Source of the DNA: Nemophila menziesii
Taxonomy: Eukaryota > Streptophyta > Magnoliopsida > Boraginales > Hydrophyllaceae
Assembly (NCBI GenBank): GCA_029959085.1
Contig: JARWIR010000051.1
Location: 1,054,001-1,118,000 of the forward strand
DNA: 64,000 nt
Reading direction: 5' to 3'
A program made the position numbers and the translations under genes. Of the stretch, positions 1 through 10,371 are shown in pieces (positions within the stretch are counted from its first letter, which is position 1; every line of letters starts with the position of its first letter). The notes beneath the pieces are model-generated. The model was not told where the DNA came from. It ran no database searches and was given only the letters and a program-made list of their open reading frames with translations.

Positions 1-560
1 CATCTTTTCATTGGAGATGATCCAACCATCTAGATTCAAACATAAGATACTCATAACATTTCGATTTAGCCGTGTCTCTTTGAAGGATTAACGGAGAGTA
101 ATCGGACCCAGCAGTCGGCGGGACCAAAATATTAGAATTTGGAAATTGATTACACAAAGAGATATTGGAAAGAGCATGATCTAATATTTCTTTAATATTT
201 TCCTCATTTTTTCTCTAATAGACGAAGTAAACAAACAACCTTTACTTGGATAATCGACTAGATGAATAACGTTAATGAAATTATTAAAGCGGATAATTCT
301 GTCAAGATTAGGAGACACTTTTCCTTATTTTTTGGAGAATTTCATAATATTATTAAAGTCACCAATAAGATTAGACAAAGCATTAATTTTTGAAATCCAT
401 TTCGAAAGTGAATCCTAAGTGTTATTTCGAAGATTGACGTCATTTTGAGCATGTACACAGAATAAACACCAAGACAAACCGTTAACTTCATTAATTTTCG
501 AGATAACAAAATAGGTGCTAGAGTAAACCACTCTAACAGAAAACCTTGCACTTTTGAATA
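1..560 (-). pseudogene. LINE endonuclease-domain relic, runs off the left edge
   Basis: Read on the minus strand, broken frames give plant L1 ORF2 endonuclease motifs. There is an IGDFN-like segment near 330-350, then a DYSPLIL segment near 95-105 (the usual SDHSPL/xDYSPL active-site region). A FESRWLDH segment near 20-35 follows; it normally begins the linker to the reverse transcriptase. Several stops and at least one frame change interrupt it. The RT part would lie left of the window. The assignment rests on the order of these motifs. It is a dead fragment. Confidence 0.6.
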
Positions 561-604
561 ATGGATAATATCCAAGATACTAAATTCATATTTTTTATGG
601 GACA

Positions 605-2625
605 ACGCCCAGTTAATTACACGGAGAGCGTAAGAATTCCAATTAATTACAACTTCAACTTAATTCCCACTTAACCACAAAAAAATAGAAAATTACAAAA
701 ATACCCATAGGCCTATTAATTAATTATAATAATATTTATTTATTTATTTTGATTTTTTTTTGAATTACTTTTTTCGAATTCGATTTTTTTTTTCGTAAAT
801 TTGTTTTTCTCAATTTTTTTCCCGGAAATTTTGTGTTCCATGAATACGCAATTCCGAGATTTGTGGGTTGCAGGAACACACAAATTGGAACAAACAAAAT
901 CAAATTTTGTGTATTCCAGGAATACATAAATTCGAGTTTTATGTATTCCATGAATACACATATTTGAGTATTATGTGTTCCAAGAATACACAAATTTGAG
1001 ATTTGTGTGTTCCACTAATACACAATTGTGAGATTTGTGTGTTCAGGAATACACCGAATTGGAACAAACAAAATTAAGTTTTACGTGTTCCATAAATGCA
1101 CAAATTTGAGCTTTTAGGTGTTCTCTGTATACACAAATTTGAGTTTTATGTGTTCCATGAATACACGAATCTGAAATTTGTGTGTTCTAGGAATCCACAT
1201 AATTGGAACAAACAAAATCATGTTTTGTGTATTCCATGAATACATAAATTCGAGTTTTATGTGTTCCATGAATACATAAATTTGAGTTTTATGTGTTCCA
1301 TGAATAAACTAATTTGAGTTTTATGTGTTCCATGAATACACAAATTTGAGTTTTATGTGTTCCATGAATACACAAATCTAAGATTTATGTGTTCCATGAA
1401 TACACAAATCTGAGCTTTGTGTGTTCTAGGAATACACAGAATTGAACCAAACAAAATCAAGTTTTGTGTATTCCAGTAATACATAAATTCGAGTTTTATG
1501 TGTTCCATGAATACACAAAGTTGAGTTTTATGTGTTCCATGAATACACAAATCTGAGATTTATGTGTTTAATGAATACACAAATCTGAGATTTGTGTGTT
1601 CAGGATTACACAGAATTGGAACAAACAAAATCAAATTTTGTGTATTCCAGGAATACATAAATTCGAGTTTTATGTGTTCCATGAATACACAAATTTGAGT
1701 TTTATGTGTTCCATGAATACATAATTTGAGTTTTATGTGTTCCATGAATACAAAAATTTAAATTTTATGTGTTCCATGAATACACAAATCTGAGATTTGT
1801 GTGGTGTAGGAATACACAGAAATGGAACAAACAAAATCAAGTTTTGTGTATTCCACGAATACATAAATTCGAGTTTTATGTGTTCCATGACTACACAAAT
1901 TTGAGTTTGATGTGTTCCATGAATACACAAATTTTGAGATTTATGCGGTCTAAGAATACACAATTATGAGTTTGTATGTTCCACGAATACACACTATTGG
2001 TACAAATAAAAACAAGTTTTGTGTATTTCAGGAATACATAATTCGAGTTTTATGTGTTCCATGAATACACAAATTTGAGTTTTTTGTGTGTTCCAGGAGA
2101 ACATAGAATTTGAATAAACAAAATCAAGTTTTGTGTGGTGTGGAACACACAAAACCCTAAAACATAAACACACAAAAATAACAAAAAAGTGTTGCACAAA
2201 AAGATAATATATCAAAATAGTTAAAAACGAGTAAAATAGGGTATATGCAATTAATAAAGAGAAAAAAAAACAATTTTGTTAAATAAGGGAATCCTTTAGA
2301 TCGATTTTATGTGTTACAGGAATACGTAAATTTATATTTGTGTGTTATAGCAACACATAACCCGGAAATTCGATATTTTAAAAAAAAAATTAAAAAATCC
2401 GAAAAAAATCAGGAAAAAGTTTTCAAAAAAAAAATTCGGGAAAAAAATTTCGAAAAAATAATTAAAAAAAATCATAGGGCAATAATGGAAGGCAAATATG
2501 AGATGTGTTTAATTGAGAATTAAGTTGATAATTTGTGAATAGTTAGGAATTAATTTGCTTCTTCTTTTTTTAGGACTAAAAAATAGGGAATTGTAATTAA
2601 TTGGGAATTGTCTCAAATTTTATTT
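605..2625. mobile_element. Foldback-type element with long imperfect terminal inverted repeats
   Basis: The outer segments, about 605-835 and about 2330-2625, are imperfect inverted copies. Left CCAATTAATTAC and CAACTTAATTCCCAC recur in reverse complement on the right (GTAATTAATTGGG, GAGAATTAAGTTG). Left TTTTTTTCCCGGAAATTT mirrors right CCCGGAAATTCG. The interior is almost wholly a minisatellite. No transposase ORF is seen; the short ORFs inside are translations of the repeat. I infer a non-autonomous foldback or MITE-like element. Exact ends and target duplication are not resolved. Confidence 0.45.
835..2150. repeat. Minisatellite of about 32-bp units with higher-order structure
   Basis: A diverged tandem array, roughly 40 copies, of a unit like GTGTTCCATGAATACACAAA plus TTTGAGTTTTAT. 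Units contain the short inverted pair TGTGTTCC / GGAATACACA. A variant unit with GGAACAAACAAAATCAA recurs near 887, 1063, 1207, 1444, 1618, 1826, 2000 and 2113. This gives a superimposed higher-order period of roughly 110-240 bp. Apparent minus-strand ORFs rich in MEHIKL and YSWNTQNL are the repeat read through, not genes. Confidence 0.9.
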
Positions 2626-2639
2626 TTTAATTATTGAAA

Positions 2640-3365
2640 AAAATACTTAATTTCAAATTATAAAAAATGTTTTTCATTCAATATAAATAATTTCTTTTAA
2701 TGTTATTAATATTTTTTATTATTATTACATAATATTCATAATAAATGTTTTTTTTCTTTTTATTTAAAGTTTAACATCGTCGCCGTTCACCACACTAGCT
2801 CATTCATTCTTCACCGACTACCACCACATCTGACGTTCAATGCCGACCACCACTACCTATGCCAATAACAACCCCAACTAGCTCAGCCGTTATCGTTGGC
2901 ACCAATCACCACCAACTAATTCTACTATAAGGTCGTGCTAGTTAAATTTAAAAAAAAAACATAATTAATTTTAAAAAACATAATTAATTTTAAAAAACAT
3001 ATTTAATTTTAAAAAACATAATTAATTTTAAAAAACAGAAAAAAAATTACAATTTTAGATGGGGCAAAATTTATATCTATGTCTATGAATTTTTTTTTCA
3101 AATCTTTTGATTTATTTTTTAATTTCAATATTCTATTTTATGTATTTATATAATACACAAAAAATAGATTTGTTAATTCAACTAGACAGATGCGTTCTCA
3201 TAATTAATTCAAAAAAATCAGAAAAATAAAAAAGTTGTATTTTTGGACGGGGTAAGTTCATATCTATATTTGTAAATTTTTTCATATTTTTTAATACTTA
3301 GTTTAAATTTTGGTATAACGTTATATGTGTTCCTTTAACACAATAATAAGACTAGACTCAAAAGA
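2640..3365. other. AT-rich intergenic DNA with a short tandem repeat
   Basis: No gene is seen. At 2950-3042 about five copies of an 18-19-bp unit (CATAATTAATTTTAAAAA) lie head to tail. A GC-richer stretch at 2775-2930 (repeated CACCACC/ACCACTACC) has no usable frame. Confidence 0.5.
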
Positions 3366-3629
3366 ATGTGCACTACTAGTGCAATGTGCCAAATTTGTGG
3401 GGAAGCTAATAAAAATATTGATTATTTACTTTTTCACTTTCCATGAGCTAGAGTTACCTGGTTAAGTAGCCCCTAACAATGATTTCTTTGAATGAGTCAA
3501 CTTATAATATGGGAAAATGGATTGATCGCCTTAGAAAATTCACAGCTGAACCTTCTTATTCACAATCATTGATTGAAGAAAAGACACCTATGATAGTATG
3601 GAAAATATGGAAAATGATATATCCATATA
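3366..3629 (+). pseudogene. LINE zinc-binding (zf-RVT) relic
   Basis: Translation around 3385-3470 gives CQICGEANKNIDYLLFHF, the zf-RVT signature (CxxC...HLLFxC) found between RT and RNase H in plant L1 ORF2. It is followed by a TPMIVWKIWK segment near 3590 that matches the usual downstream W-x-IWK motif. The frame changes once near 3470 and the final Cys of the finger is replaced. The relic ends where the Helitron begins, so the Helitron probably inserted into it. Confidence 0.6.
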
Positions 3630-3925
3630 TCTATATAATATTGGAGAAGGGCCAACGGCCCGAAATGTCTCTCATTTTTCTCCACATTTTTTAGCCTTTG
3701 GATCAAATTTCAATCACTTTAAGCCTTTAGATCGATTTCAATTAATGGTCCAGATTATCTAAATTCAATCCACGATTTAAAATGTCTTGATCTATCCTCT
3801 ATATTTTTCAGCCATTAGATCTTCCTATTTTATTTTTCACTTTTCTATTTTTCCAAAATATAAAATTTAAAACAAAAAACAAACTTCACGTCTCACTGCT
3901 CACCTACACTTTCTCTCTCTCAACA

Positions 3926-6850
3926 ATGCTGCACTTTCTCTCTCTCCCACCAAGCCGCTTAATCGAAGAATCCACCATTGTCAACCGACTTGGCTCTCAA
4001 TCGAAGAACCCTGCGCTTTCTCTCTCTCTCTCCCACCAAGCCTCTCAATCGAAGAATCCACCATTGTCAACCGACTTGGCTAAACGAAGAACACATGTTC
4101 TCTGTCGGCTTAAGAACCCAAGTCGCTCTCCTGCACAAAGAAAATCGCCACCACTCAGGGACCACTCTCTACCATCATCAATCGGCTCTAAGAACCCAAA
4201 TTAAGGTAAAAAATTGAAATGATTTTTTAACCTAATCTCATCACTTTTATAATTTTTCAGAATAATATGGTTTAAGAACCTGAATTAAGGTAAAAAATTG
4301 AAATGATTTTTAACCTAATTTGATAACTTTTATAATTTTTCAGAATAATATGGTTTAAGTATATTTTGTTCTTATTCAAATTCCTATGTTCTATGAGAAA
4401 GAGGTACTTTACTTCTTTCTTTCCTTGCTTACGTAAAAGAAATAAATTGTCAGTACAAACATATTTGTATTTATTGTATATCTTTTACTTATAGATACAT
4501 CATAAGTTACATATATGTATATATATTCATTTCCAAGCAATCCATTCCGATTCATTATCATTACATTACATCAATGCGATAATTTTTTAATAATGGGGTT
4601 TTGCTCTTCACATATCTGTTCACATTTTTCCATTTTATTGATTTTCACACATATGGTACTCTCTTTCTATAGATATGTATGCATCTATATTACTGTGGTG
4701 TTTTATTTATTTTTGGATTATTGACGACTTTCTAACATAGATTTTGAATTTGGATGATTTCTAGGGCTAAATTGTACGGTTGCAATTGAACTTTGACTTT
4801 CCGCTGTTCGATCACAGTCGATTGGTGAATCGATTTTGACTCTTTACCTCTACGTATGTCCATTTCTTCATCGATTACTGCAATTTAGGATTGAAATTGT
4901 GATTTATGTAAATTAAATTAAAATTTGTTGGTTTTTGTGGTCGAAGTAGTGAAATTATAGCGATTAAAATTGCAGCCGCTGCTGCAGCTGTTCTGTATGA
5001 TCACCCAGCCACCAGCGCTGCTACTAGCAATGGCGGCGATGCTGGAGATGTAGTAATGGCACGGTGGCTCCAGTCTGTTGGATTCCAGCATCTCGGCTCT
5101 CCACATGCATCTACTGGTGTAGATAGTCGCCTCCTTCCCAATCTACTTATGCAGTATAAATTCAAATCTACTCATCACTTTTCTAGCTTATTATATTTTG
5201 ATTATTAGCAAAATGATTTTATACTTTGATACGGAATGTAGATTTGGAATCTTAATTGTGTTGATTTATCATAATTATTCAGGTTAGGTTATTTGCATCA
5301 TTGAACTCGGTGTTATGCAAAATAGTCTAATGTACATCTATTTTGTTGATCCCTTCATCAAGGTAATTTTTTTTAAATTTTTTTTCATCAAATAAATTTT
5401 TCAGTTTTATTACATATTCATTGGTAGCATTTTGAGGGATTTTAAGCACAATACAGGGACATATAGTGCATCAGGGACCTATTGTGCAATTTTCTTATAC
5501 TGCATTTTTTAAATTGTTTCAGGGACCATTCTTCACCATCATTAACCCGGCTTGGCTAATCAACAATCGAAGAACCCAAATCCATATCAAACTCAACCTT
5601 CCCACCAAGAAAGATGAGTATTTAAACTTGAAAGTAGAAAGATACAATTTACGATGCTCCAGGTATTAAATGATTAGTTTTTTCATAGTATATTTTCTCT
5701 GTGTTTGGCACAAGAAATCAACCGGCTTGGTTCTCACATTCTCTTCACACTCAGGGCACCTGTTTGAATCGGTGTTACTATTATGGAAGAGCTGTAAGTC
5801 AAAATACAGTTCTCTTTGGTTTAACTTTTTATTTCACTATTTTCCAAAAAACAAAAATAAGTATTTCACACTCACCTTCCCACCAAGCCGCTCACCTGCA
5901 CAAGAAAACCGCCGCCACTCGGAAACCAGTCTCCACCATTATCAACCCATGGCCATCAACAATCGAAGAGATCTCTTCACACTCAATTCTCACCGCCGCC
6001 AGAGACCAATTTCCACCACCATCATCAACCGGCTTGGCGAAGCGAAGAAATAAATTAAGGTAAAAAATAAAAAACCTAATCTCAATACTTTTACAATTTT
6101 TAAATTATCTGATTTAATAATATTTATTATATTTTTATACAAATTCTACAATGGCCATTAAAAATTGTATGAGAAATGATGTGAGCAATTCGGTCTTATA
6201 CTCATTTTTTATTTGTTTTGCAGTAAATATCCGGGCACCAATGCAGAAGATGTAAGTATATATTTATTAGTATTATATATTTTTACAAACTCTACCATGG
6301 CCATTAATATAACTGTTGGAAGCCTTTTACCGTATGAAATAGAATAGTTGTTTCTGTTGAAGTGAACAATTTGGTTCGTACTCCATTTTTAAATTGTTTT
6401 GTAGTAAATATCTAACCTATTCTCATCACTTTACAATTCTCTGAATTTTCTTAATTAAGTATAATTCCAGTTTTTTTCTTTTTTTTCAGAAAGTATAAAT
6501 TACAGTCGACCACCATCATCAACTGGCGGCTTGGCGGAAAACCCACATTAAGGTAAAACAACCCGTATGAGCAATTTGTTGTTATACTGCATTTTTTGAA
6601 TTGTTTTGTAGTAAAACCGTATGAGAAGTGATGTGCTCTTGGAGTGAGCAATTTGGTATTTTACTGCAATTTTTTAATTTTTATTCATTTGCAATTACAA
6701 TTTTTTTTCTTTTTTCTTTGTTTCTTAATAATCGACGTGCCTGAAGTAAATGAGAAGTTACTTGCTGAAATTAATGCTAACGTGCTTTGTTGATTAATCA
6801 GGTATCACCTTAATTAATCCAAGGCTTGGCGAAGAACCCAAATTAAGGTA
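3926..6850 (+). repeat. Reiterated exon-like module inside the Helitron
   Basis: A short module, CACCATCATCAACCGGCTTGGC then GAAGAACCCAAATTAAG immediately followed by GTAAAA, recurs in diverged form. Copies lie near 3975, 4062, 5530, 5937, 6018, 6510 and 6815. Most copies end in a good splice donor (ATTAAG|GTAAAA at 4200, 4286, 6058, 6550, 6846), and pyrimidine-AG acceptors lie upstream of several. At 4200-4360 an intron-like segment of about 80 bp is tandemly duplicated. No continuous protein is encoded; it resembles multiplied untranslated or leader exons. Confidence 0.6.
4972..5154 (+). pseudogene. Captured kinesin-13A N-terminal exon fragment
   Basis: An open frame of 61 codons follows an ATTGCAG acceptor-like site. 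It encodes an Ala-rich run, then VLYDH, then GGDAGDVVMARWLQSVGFQHL, and ends with LLPNLLMQ. This pattern is the N-terminus of plant kinesin-13A, a microtubule-depolymerising motor linked to the Golgi and cell-wall patterning. Only this non-motor exon is present; the motor domain is absent from the window. It is therefore a captured fragment, not a gene. The Helitron around it explains the capture. I recognise the family from the ordered motif string, not from a search. Confidence 0.75.
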
Positions 6851-7110
6851 AAAAAAATAATTCATACCATTAAAACTCTAAAGAATTAATTATTTTATGA
6901 TTTATTAGTGTATTTGGGTTAATTTAGTTTGTGGTTTGATCTGTTTCAGATTATTTTTAAAGCTACTGATACATTTACTTACTTCATTTTAGTAGCATTT
7001 GAGGCATCAGGGATAATTCAATTCTCATTATTATTATTGATGTGGCCATTGATCTGTTTGTTAGATATATGTGGTGAATGAGACATAGGGCACAAGATTT
7101 GATTTCTCAG

Positions 7111-7426
7111 GTTTTGCTCTTGCACTGGATATGGATGCTGCAAGGGATATCCAATCTGTTAGAAAGGTGCAAATATCTTTGTTATCTATTTGTTGTACTT
7201 TCTTTGACAATTGTGTCTCTTCTGATAGTGGCTATTAAATTTTGAAATTTCGCTTAAAAAGGTTAGTCTGTTAGCATTTTATGTATAAACCTTTTTTCAA
7301 GTGTTTGGATAATCATTTTTCCAGAATTTCTTTGCTGACACAAAAGAAGATTGTTACAATCCAAAAATGCATCATGTGGTTCCTGTTGAATACATGAGAA
7401 GAATCATGCTTGAGAGTACCCATCAG
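7111..7426 (+). pseudogene. Two captured exons of an unidentified gene
   Basis: Segment 7111-7166 lies between TTTCTCAG and a GTGCAA donor and encodes FALALDMDAARDIQSVRK. Segment 7325-7426 lies between TTTTTCCAG and a GTGTGA donor. It encodes 34 residues including NFFADTKEDCYNP, HHVVPVEYMRRI and ESTHQ. Phase is compatible across the 158-bp intron. I do not recognise the protein. Clean splice borders and an unbroken frame suggest recent capture of genomic (unspliced) DNA by the Helitron. Confidence 0.5.
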
Positions 7427-8169
7427 GTGTGAATGAAATCTACTTGAGAGTTGTATTCATTCTAATAAAAGGGTGATCTTTGCAAGTTGTTGCTACTTCC
7501 TTTATACAACCACAAGTTAATTACTCCATCAGAAATCAAAACTCAATGTTTCATCCAAGTTTTCTGTAGCAGCTAATAATGATAGGGAGCAGGAGCTCAG
7601 ATGTCATAATATTTCTCGCATTACGAACATAAACCGTTATTAGCTCTTGCCTATTTCACATCACAATATTATTAGTTAAAATTATACATTTTCTTTACAT
7701 CTTGAAATCCATTAATAATTTAATCTGTCATTTCTGATTTTTTATATTTAAATGTTTTTTATTTTCCATTTAGTATGCCTTTTGGTTTTATTACATTGTA
7801 CTCCAGGTCTTTTTTTTTTTCTTTTGTATGATATTCGTGATATCCAGGCATTTTGATATATGGGGAGAATATATTTTTGAAAAATTAGTAGTCCAGCTAA
7901 AATATTGGGACCAATATTGCATTTTAAAACAAATCTAGGGAATTCCTAGATTTTGAATACGTCATTTGTCATTTGATATATCTTTCTCGACCATAACGAT
8001 TGAATGAAAAAATAATAATTTTGTTATAATGGCCATAATAAATGCAAGAAATATTAGTGTGAAGTAGGCAACAATCACATAAAGTTGGATATTAGTATCA
8101 CAAAAAATCAAAATATTTTAATTCAAGCTTTATCTGATAGTATTGAGTTTGAAAGAAATTGATATCTCG

Positions 8170-8535
8170 CGAAGAATTACACGAAGAAATTGGGGTAGAT
8201 TTTATTATTGTGAATCAAGAGAATGGTGAGTTAGAGGAATTATTAAAAGTATAAAACTTAGCAACTGAAAAAGGAAATTCATGTGTTATTTCATCCGAAC
8301 AAAAGATCGTACTGTTAAAGGGTGAAAAGAAACAACTAAGCTATCGAATTAAAAAATTTAATGATAAGATTGCTAAATTTGATTCACGAAACTTAGAACT
8401 AGATGGAACTGAAGAATTCATGGAGAACTTTAGTGAACATTTCTCACCTGAAAGAGAGCCGAAATATGAATCTTTTGACGATGATATTGAGTCAACTACA
8501 AAATTTGGTGACAATTCTTTTTATTGCATCCTTTG
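8170..8535 (+). pseudogene. Unidentified captured coding segment
   Basis: A frame starting near 8174 encodes an acidic, Lys-rich segment (ELHEEIGVDFIIVNQENGELEEL). It stops once near 8250, then continues as SEQKIVLLKGEKKQLSYRIKK and FSPEREPKYESFDDD to about 8505. Composition looks coding, with charged heptad-like stretches. No family is recognised. It could be a host gene fragment or part of another element. Confidence 0.3.
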
Positions 8536-8746
8536 CAATACTTGGTGTGAATAACTAGGCTTCGTTTTGATCTGCTTTGCTCTATTTCAATATTCTACGC
8601 GAATAACGACATTGATTCACTCAAGAACGACGAAGTTGTGAAAACTGTCAAATTGTTCGTCTTGGCCTTAACTTTAACTTAACCTAAACCTTAAATTCAA
8701 CCTTGACCTTAACCCTTAAACCTTAAATGTTAAATCTTACGTAATG

Positions 8747-8949
8747 CCCGTGCCTGAAGGCACTAATAAAAAAATATTCATTAATTTAGGCAAACTTTGT
8801 TAAGGATTCATGGTGCATTGTTTATGTTATGATTTTCCTTTCACAAGAAAATTTATTTTAAATTTGTTTTTTTATCAAGAAATATATATTTATTCAATAT
8901 TTAATTTATTTTTCTAAATTAATATTGTTAGAGTGCCTTCAGGCACGGG
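8747..8949. repeat. 18-bp inverted pair at the Helitron 3' end
   Basis: CCCGTGCCTGAAGGCACT at 8747-8764 is the exact reverse complement of AGTGCCTTCAGGCACGGG at 8932-8949. The right copy contains the terminal hairpin (8933-8946). The left copy is a second, reversed hairpin, so the last 200 bp could fold in two ways. This may be a leftover Helitron end or a functional second terminator signal. Confidence 0.7.
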
Positions 8950-8960
8950 TTCATACCTAG

Positions 8961-8989
8961 TATATATATATATATATATATATATATAG
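8961..8989. repeat. (TA)n microsatellite at the Helitron insertion site
   Basis: About 14 TA units follow the CTAG end. The bases left of the Helitron (CCATATA) are also TA-rich, consistent with insertion into an existing TA tract. Confidence 0.85.
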
Positions 8990-9683
8990 CTAAGGGTGTA
9001 TAAAAAAGGGTCCCGATTGATTCTTAGCTAAAAATGTGTCACGCACAACGGTTGAGATCATTCTGTTACTTAAAAAATTAAAATCTTCCTAATCCACCCT
9101 TGATATATATAGGTTACGAACAAATGAAAACTAAAAATAACATATTTCTCTCTCTCTCTCTCATTACGTTTCCTTTTATTTCCTAATACACCACATTTCC
9201 TTCACCGCTCACCTCTACCGCCTCGCCGCTCACCTCCACCGCCACACCTCCACCTCCGATCTCACCGCTCACCTCCACAGCCGCAACCGTCAGCTTAATT
9301 AATTAGATTCACTTCTTACTGGTACTCCTTCTCCCAACTTTCTCTTCTGACCGACTAATGGCCCCAATTAAAAAACTCAATTAATTGCATTGAAGGTGTT
9401 TGTTTGGATGTCATTAACTCCTTCGAGAGCAGCTATGGTACAAACCAGATTTCGCTGGATGATGATGAATAATGTTGTGCTGGATGTTGATTCTGGCCTT
9501 CAATTGGAGTGTGATGATGTGTTGAATCAAAGAAAACATGAGGTATGTATATCTTCCATTATTAACATCTATTTTCACTATTCAGGGAATGTTATTATAT
9601 AAGTTGTTGAATTTTGTATTTTGTGATTAGCTTTGTACATGGAGTACTGATGGGTGGGAGAAGAAACTGAGCAAGTTCTTGCA
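8990..9683. other. Leader-like low-complexity DNA, possible second capture element
   Basis: It holds a CT microsatellite (9150-9165) and a proline-codon-like CCACC/CCGCTCACC tract (9200-9290). A frame at 9390-9602 has no recognised protein. Its resemblance to the Helitron leader at 3890-4200 (CTCTCTC then CACC/CCGC-rich DNA) suggests a related capturing element, but I cannot define its ends. Confidence 0.35.
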
Positions 9684-9979
<296 letters not shown>

Positions 9980-10147
9980 TAAGGGACTTATAGTGTAATT
10001 AACACTTAGGACCTATAGTGCAGTTAACTAAAATATTAAGAGAAACTTTTTCAGTAATTGGACCAATATTTATATGTCGTATTACCATTGCCCAAATGTT
10101 CTGTACCTGCATATCATTGTTCCTCATGGATTTTATGTGACGAACCC

Positions 10148-10327
10148 TGTTGAAATAAGTGTTTAGGACTGTAGTTTAAATATTCAAATGTTTAAATATT
10201 CAAATTATATAGCCGTTAGCAGTTATTAGATTGGCAGTTACATTTAGGTTTTATAAATACTGATGTCTGTAACATTCTATTTATCAGATCAATAAATATT
10301 GTTTTCTTATCCTTCTATATTACAACA
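10148..10327 (+). repeat. Copia 5' LTR
   Basis: 180 bp, begins TGTTGAAATAAG and ends TTACAACA. An AATAAA-type signal (AATAAATATTG near 10290) and a TATAAATAC box near 10253 give a short U3-R-U5 layout. Confidence 0.95.
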
Positions 10328-10329
10328 AT

Positions 10330-10341
10330 TGGTATCAGAGC
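10330..10341 (+). promoter_or_regulatory. Primer-binding site (initiator Met tRNA)
   Basis: TGGTATCAGAGC starts 2 nt after the 5' LTR. It matches the 3' end of plant initiator methionine tRNA, the usual copia primer. Confidence 0.9.
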
Positions 10342-10371
10342 AATCTTCTTAAGAGACCTGTGTGAGAATCC

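Larger units (their letters stand above)
3630..8960 (+). mobile_element. Non-autonomous Helitron with captured gene fragments
   Basis: The 5' end is TCTATATAATATTGG directly after an A (3629). The 3' end is a 14-bp hairpin GTGCCTTCAGGCAC (8933-8946), then 14 nt ending in CTAG (8960), followed by T (8961). TC start, sub-terminal hairpin, CTRR end and insertion between A and T with no target duplication are the Helitron diagnostics. No RepHel protein is encoded in 5.3 kb, so it depends on another element. It carries a kinesin-13A exon, two unidentified exons with splice sites, a reiterated exon-like module, and a segment near 8170-8530. Confidence 0.75.

Noticed and set aside
835..2150. CRISPR-like array
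   Set aside because: Units are contiguous and diverged with no unique spacers, in a plant nuclear context.
736..2215. Several minus-strand ORFs of 60-85 codons rich in MEHIKL and YSWNTQ
   Set aside because: They are the minisatellite read in an open frame; composition follows the DNA repeat.
8660..8745. Interstitial telomere-like repeat (ACCTTAACCCTTAAACC)
   Set aside because: Spacing is irregular and CCCTAAA itself does not recur; only loosely similar.
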